Assembly: GCA_963693285.1 (NCBI GenBank)
Contig: OY848922.1
Span: 6,126,923 to 6,190,922, forward strand
Direction of reading: 5' to 3'
DNA length: 64,000 nt
Origin: Xestospongia muta
Lineage: Eukaryota > Porifera > Demospongiae > Haplosclerida > Petrosiidae
A model generated the notes under the pieces. It had not been told where the DNA came from and made no database searches. It saw only the letters and a program-made list of their open reading frames with translations. This document shows, one piece after another, positions 20,477 through 32,638 of the stretch (its first letter is position 1; every line of letters begins with the position of its first letter). Both the position numbers and the translations under genes were made by a program.

Positions 20477-21622
20477 TATGCTTTCTCCACAGCAAAAGGC
20501 TTCCACCATACCTCGAGGCCTCTTTTGGTTCAGGGCAGAAGGAAGTCCTTTGCGATTGCTCTGGACCATGCCTGGATATAATCAACAATAAGTACAAGGT
20601 AGAGGATGTAGACATAGAAATACCTGTTACAGTAATTCCCTTCCTCTTTAGCTCAGTTGCTATGAGAGGGCTATTATAAAATCTATCTAGGTATACATCA
20701 TACCCCTTATCCTCAAGTCCATCCACTAGTGTAAGGACAACTCTGGCTGTGTGGGGTAGCTCAGGTCCTACAAGCTCTGTTGCCCGTCCATAGCATATGA
20801 CTACCTTATAAAGGTAGCCAGACACACTGTCAGCAAGTACAAATGCCTTTATACCCCAAGGAGTTAGTTTACCTTTGAGGTACTGTCAAAAAGTAACGCT
20901 GCCTTTGAAGGCAATCGCTGACTCATCAATAGCCACATGTTGTGAAAGAGTGTAGGATGATTGAAATGCTGGAACTAGATGGTCAAGTAATGGCTCATAT
21001 CAATATCACAGCTACAAAACCCTTCATTTCATCTATTGTCACTAGACACCAGCTTCTGTACAATGAGCCACGCTTTATCTATAAGCAAGAGGTATGTTAG
21101 AGTAACTAATTGTTTATTACTACTTACCTGCATACAACCAATCTTCTTAGCAGCATACTTATTGGTATTATACACAAGAAATTGCCACAAAGCATCAAGA
21201 AGAATAGAGAAAAACAATCTTCTGGTGACTGAACAGATGGATATATGTTACTACCAGACGACTGAGTAAATAAGATATAGCTAGGCTCTGTGTCATCTAT
21301 ATTTGGAATGAAAAACTACTTAGCTACTACACAACTTATCAGCTCCTACTACTATCCAATGATAATCAGTTACTGTGACACCAATACCTCTGCCTATCCC
21401 AATACCTCTTCCTCTACCTCTTCCTCTGACAGCACTTCTTCCTCTCGCAACACCTCTTCTTATCACAGGACCTATTCCTATTCTAGTACCTCCCACTTCT
21501 GCAGTATGATTTGTCTCATCATTTACATTCTCTTCATCTTGCTCATCCTCAAAGCTTTCACTCTCTTCACTATCAACATTATCACTATCATCAAATTCAC
21601 TATCACAAAAATCCTCTCCCAA
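20477..21622 (-). pseudogene. piggyBac P5 transposase, N-terminal and middle part with a small intron
   Basis: 21622-21320 encodes an acidic stretch followed by Arg-Gly repeats. From 21000 leftward come EPLLDHLVPAFQSSYT and VAIDESAIAFKGS, then after a frame break TPWGIKAFVLADSVSGYLYK (first catalytic Asp) and VLTLVDGLEDKGYDVYLDRF (second Asp). After GITVT a 52-nt GT-AG intron (20572-20623) restores the frame into GMVQSNRKGLPSALNQKRPR. The pogo-like element interrupts just beyond GMVEAFCCGE. All three catalytic aspartates of this element survive although the frame is broken. Confidence 0.85.
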
Positions 21623-21722
21623 TACATGTTGGGCGGGACCATAAATAACTAATAAACAAAGGAGGAATTTCTCGTTGATAAAAAAACAAAGGTTAGTTGA
21701 AAAAAACAGTCTACTAATGTAA

Positions 21723-21841
21723 TGTCACAAATTTGTGACAATTGTCTCAATTAATAGTACATGTGTGTCATGGATTTGTGTCAATTGTCTCCCTTAAATG
21801 TACTGATATGTCTCAAATTTGTGACAATTGTCCCATAAGGG
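21723..21841. repeat. Subterminal palindromic repeats at the right end of piggyBac P5
   Basis: 21723-21740 is a perfect 18-bp palindrome TGTCACAAATTTGTGACA. Two diverged copies follow (near 21768 and 21810), each with an adjoining CAATTGTC. The array stops at CCCATAAGGG next to TTAA. A near-identical palindrome is at 58824-58841. Likely transposase-binding repeats. Confidence 0.65.
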
Positions 21842-21845
21842 TTAA

Positions 21846-22177
21846 ACAACAATCACCCTTGAGAAATTTACAAGCAGGGTTGTTTATGAATTTGAACCAT
21901 AAATATATGTACATATTAATATTTCTATTTACTTAGCAATGACAGTTTCTATCTCTTTATAAGCTCAATATAACATGATGTTATTTCAACAAGTTTATAA
22001 CACTACAAAGAAATGATAGGAGAAATGGATTTCAAAAGAAAAGTTAAGAGTGATCATTTCATGACACTTTACATTTACATAATATGTACTAGACTTTTAT
22101 TGTTTGTTTTATATACATTAAATAGAACAGAGTGTAAAATAGAAGCTTCATTAATATGCTTACATATATATACCGAC
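21846..22177. other. Intronic sequence, nothing recognised
   Basis: Lies between the TTAA edge of the piggyBac element and the ankyrin exon that ends at 22178. AT-rich with no coding signal. Confidence 0.4.
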
Positions 22178-25100
22178 CTTAGTAGTATGGTGGATATTCA
22201 CACCATGCTGAAGTAACAAAGTAACAACATCTGTTTTGCCATTTGCTGCTGCTGCTATCAGTGGACTCCATCCATCCTACAATTAATAAGAACAAAATGT
22301 AATTAGAGACATACATTAAGTATTAATTTTTAATTATATGTTATTATATTTAACATTATGTACATGTTCATGTTCATAACATGTACATGTACTTGATATA
22401 CTGGTCAATTAAGGACTGGGTATACTCACTTTTTAAAGATTTTAAATGATATATGCAATATGATAAAATTGGGAAAAAGAATGATCATTTCATAAAAACT
22501 AAGAAATTGTTAATTCTTAGTCTCAAAGTTGAGTGACTATTGTGGACTTGTATTATTTTATTGGATATTACAAGCACTATCTTAATCAACTCCTAAAATA
22601 TAATAGAAAAGCCTTTCCTGCATTCCTTAAAGTATATTAATATTTACACAATATTAATATCAGAGACAGTAAACATCGTTATCTGTTAGCTTAGATTGAA
22701 GGAAAGGATTAGAGAAAGTATTTCCTGAATATAGGTGAAATAGTACTTTTGCCAGGTTTACATCAATCACTCATAATGGCAACAGTAAATGACTTCAATT
22801 CCCTCCAATCAGGAATGAGTTACCAGGTTATATCATATGTAATGAGACCACTAAACCTCATTGAAAACCTCCAAAAGAAATGCAGGTTTATATTTAAACT
22901 ATGCACTATCAAAAAACAGCCATCGTATGAGTTCAAATTGTCACATGATCACTTTATGATGTCATAAAAGCTCTGATCATAATGTTACTATTTCATCATA
23001 ATAAACTATATAGCATTCATCAACAATAGTAGTACAATTCAAATATTGTACATTAGTGGTTATCAGTATATACAATGTAACACTAATGACAAAGAAAAAC
23101 AAAACCATATTTTATAAAACATTCTAAGACTCTTTTGAAGACACTATTGATGCTGTAAGGGACTGGATTATTAATGATTTAGAGTACTGCGATTTCTTGA
23201 TTGCTATGTGCATCAGTGACTCAAAATACTTCATTGATCTCAACACGTACATAATATTATAGTCAATTCAAAATAACATAATTACAATTTTTTTATTCAA
23301 TTGCTCATGATTGTTGTAGCCATTGGTAATTTTTATTTTCTTATTATAGGTTTTTAGTAAATGTTACAATGTGATTATAGGAAACTATATATGATAGGTA
23401 GTACACAGTGGACTGATGTGTATAATATATACAGATTTTATGAGATATGAGATATCATATGAATAGATACTTATAGATAAAAGGTATATTTTAACTACAA
23501 CATACTCAAATGATCTCCAGTATCAAATCTGCATCTGCAAACAACAATATGTCTATCGTGGCTTAGTGAATGCCCATGCTTGACACAAAATTATGTCTAT
23601 CACATATAATTTATTAGTACTGTGATAATTATGTAGTTATTTAAAATAATCTGCTTCTATTAATTAAAAAAAAGGTAATATTGTAATGTTTACATTCATT
23701 GATGTCTCATATCATGTAAATATACTGTATAGGTTTTTTTTTCGAGGGGGGGGGGCAAAATTGTCTTGGATGACGTCAAAAATTTTGTTGGTTCGTGGTA
23801 AAAATTTCGTTGTCGAGCGATCTAGTCTAAACCACACCCTTATACAAATGGTGTACAAATGGCATACTTTGCCATTCAAGCCATGATATGAGACTACCAC
23901 CAGTACAAACGGACCTGGGATACTAAATTTGGGAAACAACTTGAGTGCCAGAGAGAAACGAGTTGGCAGCTGCAATTAAGTTGATGGTACAGATTGTGCT
24001 AATAAGCCATGAGGATAGGGTAGGTTGTTCTTTTCCCTCTTGAAGTATTGAAAGAAGGCCATACTGAATCTAAGACTCGTTGATCAACAACGTGATAACA
24101 TGCATGCAACCACGTGTACGTATGAATGGGCATGGCACATTGCATCTAATTAAGTTTTGTGGGTAAATATTTCATGTTTTGTTTCTCAACCACGAAAACC
24201 AAACAATACATTTGATGTACAACAGGGGGTGTGGTCAGACAGTGTGTCTCAATATATAGCAGGTATATTATTATATCTATAGTACCACATAGTACACAGT
24301 CTATATAATTGTGTATTGAAAATATAGTAGTTATGTATTGTGTATACATATCAAGTCTAATATGTAATCAGTTACTAACTAGTAATAAAAAATTATAACA
24401 ATAGTCAAAACAATACAAATCATATGTCACATATAGAAAGAATAGCTAGAGAGAAAACTAAATAAAGTAATAATTATTACTATCATATTATATTGATACT
24501 ACTACTGTGAACCATGCTTAAAGGACACTGTGAATTAACCCTTTAGTAACGAAGGTTGCATATTTCTAAGATTTAATGCATAGGCATTAACGAGGAAGGT
24601 TACAAATCTTCGACTAAAAATACCCTGGTATATTTATTAAGAATGCTCGTCATAGTAATTAACATAGAAGAGGAGAACACTAATAAAATGTTTACACTAT
24701 GGAAAGTGGAAACTGTATCATTTGGATCATTCTACGTAGGTTAATGATTTTGATGAAGAAGATGACTAAGAATATGAAGTAATGGACACTTTTAACAATA
24801 AAAGGTAAAGTATAAAATTATAAACACACAGAGTAGTTATAATAATACAGAAATGTTTCATGGGTGAGTTTAATACTTTTGCACAAAGAACAGCTTCGAC
24901 ACTTATAACCTCATGAAAATTTCACAAAACAATTCACCTAACCAATGTAGTATTAGATGGCTTAAAACATTTTCATTTGGAAACTGTTTTGTGACAACAC
25001 ACTAAATTAATTAATTATGATACAGTATATGGTATATTTATTAAGAATGTTGGAAACTGTTTTGTGACAACACACTAAATTAATTAATTATGATACAGTA

Positions 25101-27332
25101 TATGGGCCTGTGCATTTTCATTGATAAATTGTTAAAGTAGACACTTTCATACTATGAACACAAGGTTGTATGGTGTCTGATATATAGAGTATTTACACTG
25201 TATATCAATATAATAATACACTTACATCATCAGGTATAGTAGGATCTGCATTTGATTGCAACAGATATTGAACAATATCTGTGTATCCACGATATGATGC
25301 CCAATATATACTAGTCCTCTTGTTCTACATGTAATGATAATAGTAATAGTATAATTATTCATCAATATATCAATAGTACAATCATTATACACACACATAT
25401 ACACTGATACATATGTACTTACATGTATATGACTATAATGATAAGTGATAACATTAATAATATGTATTATAATAATTGTGACCTAGCTTGGAAAAACCAC
25501 ACATGTTGTGCTAAACTTTTGAACAATCAGTTGTGTATATACATTTGCTACATGGTCATTTCGTACATGATCATACCAATCATGGTATCAGGGAAGATCA
25601 GTCATTAAATATTTGGATTCTAAAGTTGGGAAACATCCTGTACAAAATGGCTACATAGCAAACGCGTATATGCAATTGTTTAGTCAAATTTTTTTGGGTG
25701 TAACATTAAATGTTGCACTAAAATGTCTTCCCAAATAATGTCACAATTATACATGTACATGTGAAATATGACGTCACATTTTTAATTTATATCTCATTAA
25801 GTAATGTTATCATATTATTAGCTAAATAATATGAAGTGACAACAAATAGACTGTACACACAGTGAATAATAAATATATCATATGGTCTAGGAACCAATAA
25901 CTACACAAAGAAGGAAGAATGCAACTATGTAAAGCCAGTGTTACATAAAGACACTTGCTGTCAATGACCATATAATGATATGTGTAATTATATTCATAGC
26001 AAGTCAATCAGATTCATAATTTCACAAGTCTTAAAGCTTCCAAATATGGACATGACAAGAGTACTGTCATTTTTCTAATTCGAGTTGGCTTTTTTCATGA
26101 GAATTACACACTCCTTCCTCCTTTGTGAAGCTACAGGCTCTTACATACTGACTTCAAATGTTTATAAAGCTAGTTACTACTGTATTAACTAAACTGTCAT
26201 TGGAAAATATTCTTTGAAATTGTATTACAAAATCAGCTTGAAAAAAATGGCTCTAATACAATGTGAAGGGTCATTAATGAAAGACTTGACCACACCCAAC
26301 AATTAAAAAACAATCCGTGAACACTTTAGCACATTTTGTACACCACATCTAAACATTACAACAAATCTACAAGTTGTACTTGATTATAAAATATTAATAC
26401 AATCTAATACTATAATTCATTTTTATTTAAATGTAGTACTGTAATCCAGATGACCACAAGTATGCAGATAAAACAAAAGCAGCTAGGATATCAGATAAAA
26501 TTGCCATATTGACTTCAGTAATGACTTTGTGAAAGTTAAACATTCAAGCCCCACCCCTTAGCAATAGAGTAAATTATTTATAATATATGCTGTGTCCATT
26601 CATTCATATATCTCAAATGTTATATATAAATGTTTTAACTACATGATTAAACTTTGATAAAGACTTTGTAACACACACACATTAATTTATACTAGGTTGA
26701 TTTAAAGGATATATTGTGATTATTATTATAATAACTATAACACTTGTATATCATATATGTAAATAATTATGATGATTTGATAATGACAAGAACTCCTATC
26801 ATAAGACAATATCATCTCTGAATAGTACTATATTGTGACACACTTACAAAACCTTGAGCATTGACATTTGCTCCTTGTTGTAAAGTTGCTTTCACTTTAT
26901 CTAGATGTCCATCTATAGCAGATACAATCAGTTCATTATCCTACCAAAGATATCAAAGTTAATAAATGTAATATTACACATAAACAAGATCATATACAAC
27001 ATAGTTTATAATACAGTAGACATAATATTATAGAAGACATACTATAACAAGAGTACAGTAACTACTAATATAGTACATTGTACTAAGTATATGGACATGA
27101 CCTATATACAAACTATAGGGTCAAGTACATACATTACTTATATTAGATCAGATAACCTAAACTAATCCACCAGGTCATGTTTAGTTTAGATAGAGGGAAT
27201 ATCTTGAATCTGATAGGATTACTGAGTGGACTGGACAAAGCTGACCAATCTTATTAAGTGTTACTGAATAAATTCTTTATTTTAGTATATTTAGTATACT
27301 TCATAAGTACTTACCAATATTCTTTGATCCAT
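22178..27332 (-). CDS. Ankyrin-repeat protein, 5' part (four exons)
   Basis: Exon 1 coding part 27332-27315 encodes MDQRIL before a GTAAGTAC donor. Exon 2 (26940-26848, 93 nt) starts DNELIVSAIDGHLDKVKA and ends with QQGANVNAQGF. Exon 3 (25324-25226, 99 nt) has YWASYRGYTDIVQYLLQSNA. Exon 4 (22276-22178, 99 nt) has GWSPLIAAAANGKTDVVTLL then QHGVNI. All junctions are phase 0 and GT-AG; exon 4's donor GTCGGT is weak. One-repeat-per-exon ankyrin genes encode scaffolds that bind protein partners. The ATG has G at -3 and at +4. An upstream ATG frame at 27492 cannot splice productively into exon 2. Introns of 374, 1523 and 2949 bp hold no gene. The next compatible exon is 8923-9021. The C-terminal domain is unknown; the neighbouring paralogues suggest ROCO and death domains, which I could not find here. 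Confidence 0.75.
22277..25225. other. Ankyrin-gene intron, no gene
   Basis: No exon on either strand. 23730-23900 has an oligo-T/oligo-G tract followed by AAAATTTTGTTGGTTCGTGGTAAAAATTT-like sequence that recalls small inverted-repeat elements. 24977-25105 is a tandem duplication. Confidence 0.45.
24977..25105. repeat. 56-bp direct duplication, 73-bp period
   Basis: The 56-bp sequence beginning TTGGAAACTGTTTTGTGACA occurs at 24977-25032 and again, unchanged, at 25050-25105. The intervening TATATTTATTAAGAATG also occurs at about 24629-24645. Confidence 0.85.
25325..26847. other. Ankyrin-gene intron, no gene
   Basis: AT-rich; short ORFs on both strands look like chance frames. No repeat or splice-bounded exon recognised. 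Confidence 0.45.
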
Positions 27333-27506
27333 TGCAAAACTGGGAGCAAAATAAGGGACCACACCCAAGTTCTAGAGGTGTGGTTAGATTTAATGGGAGT
27401 GGTGTTATGAATAGTATCTGGTGATCGTGTCGTAAGAAACTCTCAGTAATGTGTAAGCAATATGTCAATATCTGGTATTCACTGTGTAACATATTCCTTC
27501 ACTCAG

Positions 27507-27720
27507 CGGATAGTTTCCTATACTTCATAATTCCTATTGCTGTGGTTGTATTGGGATTAAAGTGTTATTTGTTGTGGTGGAGAATACATTATTATCAACA
27601 AGTATGATGTCATTATAATGTTGTCTGTTAATTTATATAATCCTTACACAGAAGACAAGCTCAACTTGCTAGGCAGGCCCAGATTAGACAAATAACAATT
27701 ATAAGAGCACAAAATGCTCG
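27507..27720 (+). other. Possible remnant exons with a transmembrane segment
   Basis: 27507-27601 lies between an AG and a GT and reads DSFLYFIIPIAVVVLGLKCY then LLWWRIHYYQQ, a hydrophobic helix followed by basic residues. 27652-27720, with a GTAAGT donor, reads RQAQLARQAQIRQ in one frame. The two do not join in phase at the obvious sites, so this is either a decayed membrane-protein gene or chance. It sits 175 bp upstream of the ankyrin gene start, on the opposite strand. Confidence 0.25.
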
Positions 27721-27766
27721 GTAAGTTCTATTAATATCAATGTATAGAATTGTTAACACTCACAGG

Positions 27767-28252
27767 TGTCAGACATTGTACACGATACACATGTATTTAC
27801 ACGGTAATGCTGGCTTCAAATACATACACGTACATACACGGACAGAATAAAGTAGATGATATGATATTCATGGCAATTAATTATGGGCGTGGCCACGTGA
27901 AGAAAATGGCTTCAGTCTGGAGATGTTCTCATTTGCGTTCTCTCTCGCCGGTGTTTCATAGTACTACTTCATTATTACCTTCTAGCAGTGAAACTGAGAA
28001 TAGTTATGTGGTTGTTACTTCTGAAAAAACTGGAAAAACTCGTCTTTATTAAATGATGTGTTTAATTATGATTGAATTATAATACATGATACATGAAATG
28101 ATAAGGATTAAATACATGGTTTTCAGAAATGCAAACTATAAGTACATATATGGAGATTTAATAATACATACAAGTACATACACGGTTTGGTTTTTAAAAT
28201 ACAAGTACATACAAGTACACGCAAAAACCCAATACACGTGGAATGTCTGACA
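27767..28252. mobile_element. Inverted-repeat element containing a host-like exon
   Basis: The left end reads TGTCAGACATTGTACACG and the right end, reverse complemented, TGTCAGACATTCCACGTG. Subterminal repeats of the TACATACACGG and CAAGTACATA type occur near both ends. 486 bp, no transposase. Target duplication is unclear: only GG matches at the two flanks. The inside is markedly less AT-rich than its surroundings. Confidence 0.6.
27906..28052 (+). pseudogene. Short ORF resembling the N-terminus of mitochondrial enoyl-CoA hydratase
   Basis: The ATG at 27906 is in a strong context (AAAATGG) and the frame of 48 codons ends in TAA. It starts MASVWRCSHLRSLSPVFHST, rich in Arg, Ser and hydrophobic residues and free of acidic ones, like a mitochondrial presequence. 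It then reads ENSYVVVTSEKTGKTRL, which resembles the start of the mature enoyl-CoA hydratase domain (short-chain ECHS1 type). The catalytic domain is absent. A CACGTG box lies just upstream, at about 27894. It fits a first exon with promoter sequence captured by an inverted-repeat element. The similarity is short and judged by eye. Confidence 0.35.
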
Positions 28253-28280
28253 GGTATCCAAGTGTGCAAGAGTTGCAATA

Positions 28281-29792
28281 CTTGCTGTTTGTGTCAATAT
28301 GTCTGTCTGTTCTAAAAGCATATACAATATGGCAGAGTTTATCACTCCCAAAAATTTACTGTATTTACAATACACAATTATCTATATTAATAATAGGAAT
28401 TTTCCAAAATGTTCCTTTTGAATTTTACTTGCCTTTATCTGATAAGATCTTCATATCCAGACCCATTTTATGAATTATTACATTATAATCGTCACATGAT
28501 CACTTTACTTGTTGAGACTTCAATGAAGAGTGTACTTTCATGTTTGGTTGTACTTTTTTGTTTCACTAAGAGCTATTATTCTGTTGGGCCTTGTAATAAT
28601 TAATGTTTGATGTTTGACTTGTGAGCTATTTTATGTAGCAAGTGTAAGTGAGTCAAGTGTTTGTACATTCAGTATTGTTAATGTAGTTATATAACTGAAA
28701 CAACCACTAGAATATGTATTGGTTAAAGTATCATTACAATGTAAGAGATGTGGTCTTAACTATGACTGTTGTATTAGACCACACCTGAAGTGTATCACTT
28801 TGTAAATAATAAATCTTTAATTTATTTATTCTTGATTATGATCAAAGACACTTGATAAGGCCAAAATTTGTTTAAAGTGTTGAGTATATCAAAACATTTG
28901 AATTTTAGTGCTAATTTATTTGTTGAATAAATGTATGATTGAATAATGTTTACACTTTCGTTAATGTTATATATACATGTACATGTACCTATTAGAATGT
29001 ACACTAACTGTGATTATAATAATACATTATATTACATGTTACTTGAGCTACAACTTAAACAAGAGCAGCTAGAGGGACTACTGAACTCCACCTTACAAGG
29101 ATACTTACAAGAACATCTGATGGTACTCATCATATTATAGTGTCTTTGTCTATCCATCAGGTCGGATTGGGCAGTATCATCTAACAACTCCATAATGTTC
29201 TATTGTTATAAATCCAAATGATATTTTACAAGGTACATTAATTGATTATCAGTTAAATTGTCCTATTATCTACCATCTTATGATCAAGATATAATATGAT
29301 TAAGATACATCAATGAAAGTTGTGAAAGTGGCTGAGGCTAATAAAGTAGTTGGCCCATCTCCAGAATATTCTGTACTTACTACTGCTAATGATGACAATG
29401 ATGTCTGTTGTTTGTTGTCAGGAATTTGAAAGTGATAAATGAAATAGTAAGTGAACTAGCTACACAAACTCCACCCACTTCATGTCACTGACTACAACTC
29501 ATCAATATTACAGGTTATATAGTTAGTATACTATGAAAGTGACTTTGTAAATGATTGTGATGACAATGTATCCTACATTACTGTTGATATATAAGACTAA
29601 CTGATCTGTCATTTAATAGTATGTAGTGTACACAGTCAACACTTCATTTATTCATTCAGAAAAGATGAGGTTTCTTTATTAGATTTAATTACCTTATACT
29701 AAACTCCTCTGTTCATAATATGTAGTGTTTTATTACTGTTAAAAGTATAAGTTATGTCTCATGTACATGTCTATGTATCTTTAATATGTAAG
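28281..29792. repeat. Direct repeat T1 with decayed coding tail
   Basis: It aligns with 37466-38496 in the same orientation, with about 490 bp extra here (28500-28985). On the plus strand 29041-29120 reads LLELQLKQEQLEGLLNSTLQ. After a stretch bounded by GT and AG, a second piece at 29308-29420 reads MKVVKVAEANKVVGPSPEYS then VLTTANDDND. The matching copy preserves other parts in frame. Together they suggest the 3' exons of one ancestral gene. Product unknown. Confidence 0.7.
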
Positions 29793-32481
29793 TTTTGTTC
29801 AACATGATCATGACATAAACAATTCACTTATCATTGTAGTAATACATAGAGTCAGACCTATACATGTTTCAGAAAGAAGGCTTCATTTTCTATACATATA
29901 ATCATATCACTAAACAATACATGGTGCGGTCAGAATATATACATACATTAGTCTGTTTGATAAAACCTCTGTAGCAATCACTGCATCTAATCGTTAAAGT
30001 AACATGTGTTGTCATGACAACAATTCCTTTGAATTATATATGCCTTAGCTTTTCGTGATCAGTTCATTGTCATGTCACTACAAAAAAAGATAAACTGAAT
30101 TTGCACCTGACTGTATGTAATGAGGAAGATATAGTGAAGGACATAACTTACTACACACACCAGTCTAGTGTGAGTACATGTACATATATCAGTATGGTTC
30201 TTATAGTGTGTACACTTTGATATAATAAATTAACCACAAACACTAATGATTATCCTTATAAGGACAAAATGAACAAGTAATATTTCAACTATAAAAACTA
30301 CTATGTCAATGTATCTATTTATATTACTATCATTAGTTCATCAATGTATCCTATATATCTTATTCCTAATGACTTCACTCTCTACTTTGTCATCCATTCC
30401 ATTAAGTAAAACATCTACATGTATCTATGAGACCTTCATTCATTAATTGATACATTCATTATCTAGTTATACATTAAATACATTAATATGACAAGATGTA
30501 TGTACAGTAATTCATGTACACATCAAATGAGATAGGAATAACTCATATATAGTGGGAGTGGTCAAGTAGAAAAGTGTGCTCAAGAGATACATTCACATCC
30601 AACACAAATCTTGTCCAGACCTTGTATTAGAGGCAGTCTTATTCATTGAACCATAAATAAACCTTAAACTGATAGTAATCCTAAACATACATATCATAGT
30701 TCATGATAACTGTCCTAGTATTAACAAACATTTTGTTTCAAGTAATCCTAGAACAAATTCATGTCCATAACTGATATCCTGACCACATGTCAGTTTATAT
30801 AGTAGATACTAACAGATAGTATTAGTAGTAGTAGGAGTATTATAACTGTGAATAAACATCTATCCATTTATCAATCCATTTATCCATTCATTTGTCCAAT
30901 CCATCCATCAATCTTCAATAGTTTAAGCTATGAGGTCACACCTATATTGTCGTGATGACACAGATAGTCACACATTTAATGATTAGATTTTAAATTCCAC
31001 AACTCATAAGTCAAAGAACACAGTACAGACTCTACAAACTACTTCAGAGGAAACAGTCCATAGATATGACCACAGCACTTGTACTCATCAATTAAATCCA
31101 GTAACTGCAAATATAATTTGTCCTCATAAATAAGTAAATCGTTGTACACATTCAATTCCTCTTGTTCATACATTTCCTTAAGTTATGCTATACTTAACCT
31201 CTCATTTATCAGTCCAACAATATATTTACATGTAGGTCACTACATCCATACAGAAATTACATAGTTGTCACAATCATATTACAATCATACAAGGTGTGAC
31301 AAGCTTGAGACAACCTAGGTTCAGATTTGTGATTAAGTAGTCACTCACAGTCTACTTTGTCATAAAGTTATAGTGAATGTTTACTTTATTGTAAACAACC
31401 ATGTACAGTGATTGTCAATAGTGCTAGCTAGGCCCCTATATATAGAATATCAAATTATAATATTATAATAGTAACTATACCTCAATTGTCTAATTTACTT
31501 AGCTTTTTATATTTTGGATGTTATTAAATGAATGAATAATTATCACAAGTCAATTCACAATATATAGAATACATATCATGTGGTATATTTCTATCATGTT
31601 AATTATCAGACCTTGTTTATGTGTATATTATAAACAATATGATGAGAGTGTCTTGATCCACATGGTGGGCTCTTACTTTATTTATGACATTGCAAACTCA
31701 AAGCCTCTTCAGTCACTTCTATTGATGATCCAGTACTACGTGTTTGGACTGCAAGACTTACAAAATGATACACCTGTAGTTATAGAGATTATGACAATTC
31801 TAAGGAAGATGGACAGTAGTTTATAATTCTAAAGTAACTCTGAATTATTATTGAGTACAGTTACTTTCATAATATGTATATGTATTATAACATCACTAAA
31901 TATTTTGTTTACTTTTCTGAAGTTCTAACTTAGTTTATGTATAAGTAGCTTTTCTTAAATTTAAAAGAATGACTATTTATACTTACAAGAACTGCAATAC
32001 AGTTATAAGGTGTAAATATCAGTCTTACAATTACATTAGGGATAGAGTTTTTAAAGTGTATTGTATGAAACTATTTCAGTATAATTTTACACTCACTTTC
32101 AACAGTGTATAAAAGTAATTATATCCAGTATCACTGTGATAATTTGCTAGAAGGTATCTGTAACTCACTACTAAAGCATTATCAACTAGTCTAAACAATT
32201 ATACAGTCAGTATTGATGATAGTGTTGAACAAGTATATCACACAGTTATGACTAACTTTAGTAAGTGTTTATGTCAAAACCAATGTGATATACAAGATCA
32301 CCACATTACATCATCAAGTTCGAAAAGAATTCAGTTCACAGGTAGCTTATTCCTCTACCTTGATATGGAAAGAGGTCTCTTCAATGTAAGGAGAACTGAA
32401 ATGAATTGTTATAGCAAAGATTGACAAGTCATCTGAATTCTAGAGATATTATATAGCTATTATTGTTATTAATACAATTAT
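29793..32481. other. No gene seen
   Basis: 2.7 kb of AT-rich sequence. The 82-codon frame at 31578-31826 has no recognisable domain, splice context or conserved copy, and I do not call it a gene. Confidence 0.45.
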
Positions 32482-32638
32482 AAATATTAAGTATGTTAAA
32501 GGTAAATCTACATATATTGTTGCACATATTATTAGCTTATCTATTATACTTTGCTTAAAAATTCTTTTCATATGAAGTACACTGGTCTCACTAGCCATAC
32601 TCATTCACTCTTATGAAGTGGAAAGGATTTGTTAGACT
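32482..32638. repeat. Direct repeat U, copy 1
   Basis: About 157 bp nearly identical to 35422-35584 (shared stretch ATGTTAAAGGTAAATCTACA and onward to GTTAGAC). Unassigned family. Confidence 0.85.

Larger units (their letters stand above)
17360..21841 (-). mobile_element. piggyBac element P5 with both TTAA flanks, twice interrupted
   Basis: TTAA lies at 17356-17359 on the left and at 21842-21845 on the right. On the left the element begins with repeat R. On the right it ends with CCCATAAGGG preceded by copies of TGTCACAAATTTGTGACA-like palindromes. Inside, on the minus strand, are the N-terminal and middle parts of a piggyBac transposase (20477-21622) and its C-terminal part (18860-18650 and 18014-17873). 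The interruptions are a Mutator-like fragment (18015-18649) and a pogo-like element (right end at 20476). Removing these leaves roughly 2.5 kb, a normal piggyBac size. The two outer ends are not identical to each other, so pairing them is partly inference. Confidence 0.7.

Noticed and set aside
21290..21652. 120-codon plus-strand Ser/Thr-rich ORF
   Set aside because: It is the complement of the acidic and Arg/Gly-repeat N-terminus of piggyBac P5; its composition mirrors that repeat.
23730..23900. Oligo-G tract and AAAATTTT-rich inverted stretch as a defined MITE
   Set aside because: It recalls a small inverted-repeat family, but I could not find matching ends or a target duplication, so it is only mentioned in the intron entry.
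27301..27492. 63-codon minus-strand ORF overlapping the ankyrin gene start
   Set aside because: Spliced at the GTAAGTAC donor it would meet an immediate stop in exon 2. The frame from ATG 27332 splices cleanly, so the longer ORF is probably 5' UTR.
27507..27720. Divergent membrane-protein gene sharing a promoter with the ankyrin gene
   Set aside because: The two exon-like pieces do not join in phase and an acceptor so close to the opposing gene start would need exons inside that gene. Kept only as a low-confidence note.
31578..31826. 82-codon plus-strand ORF
   Set aside because: No recognisable domain, no duplicate copy, no convincing splice sites; chance frame in AT-rich DNA.
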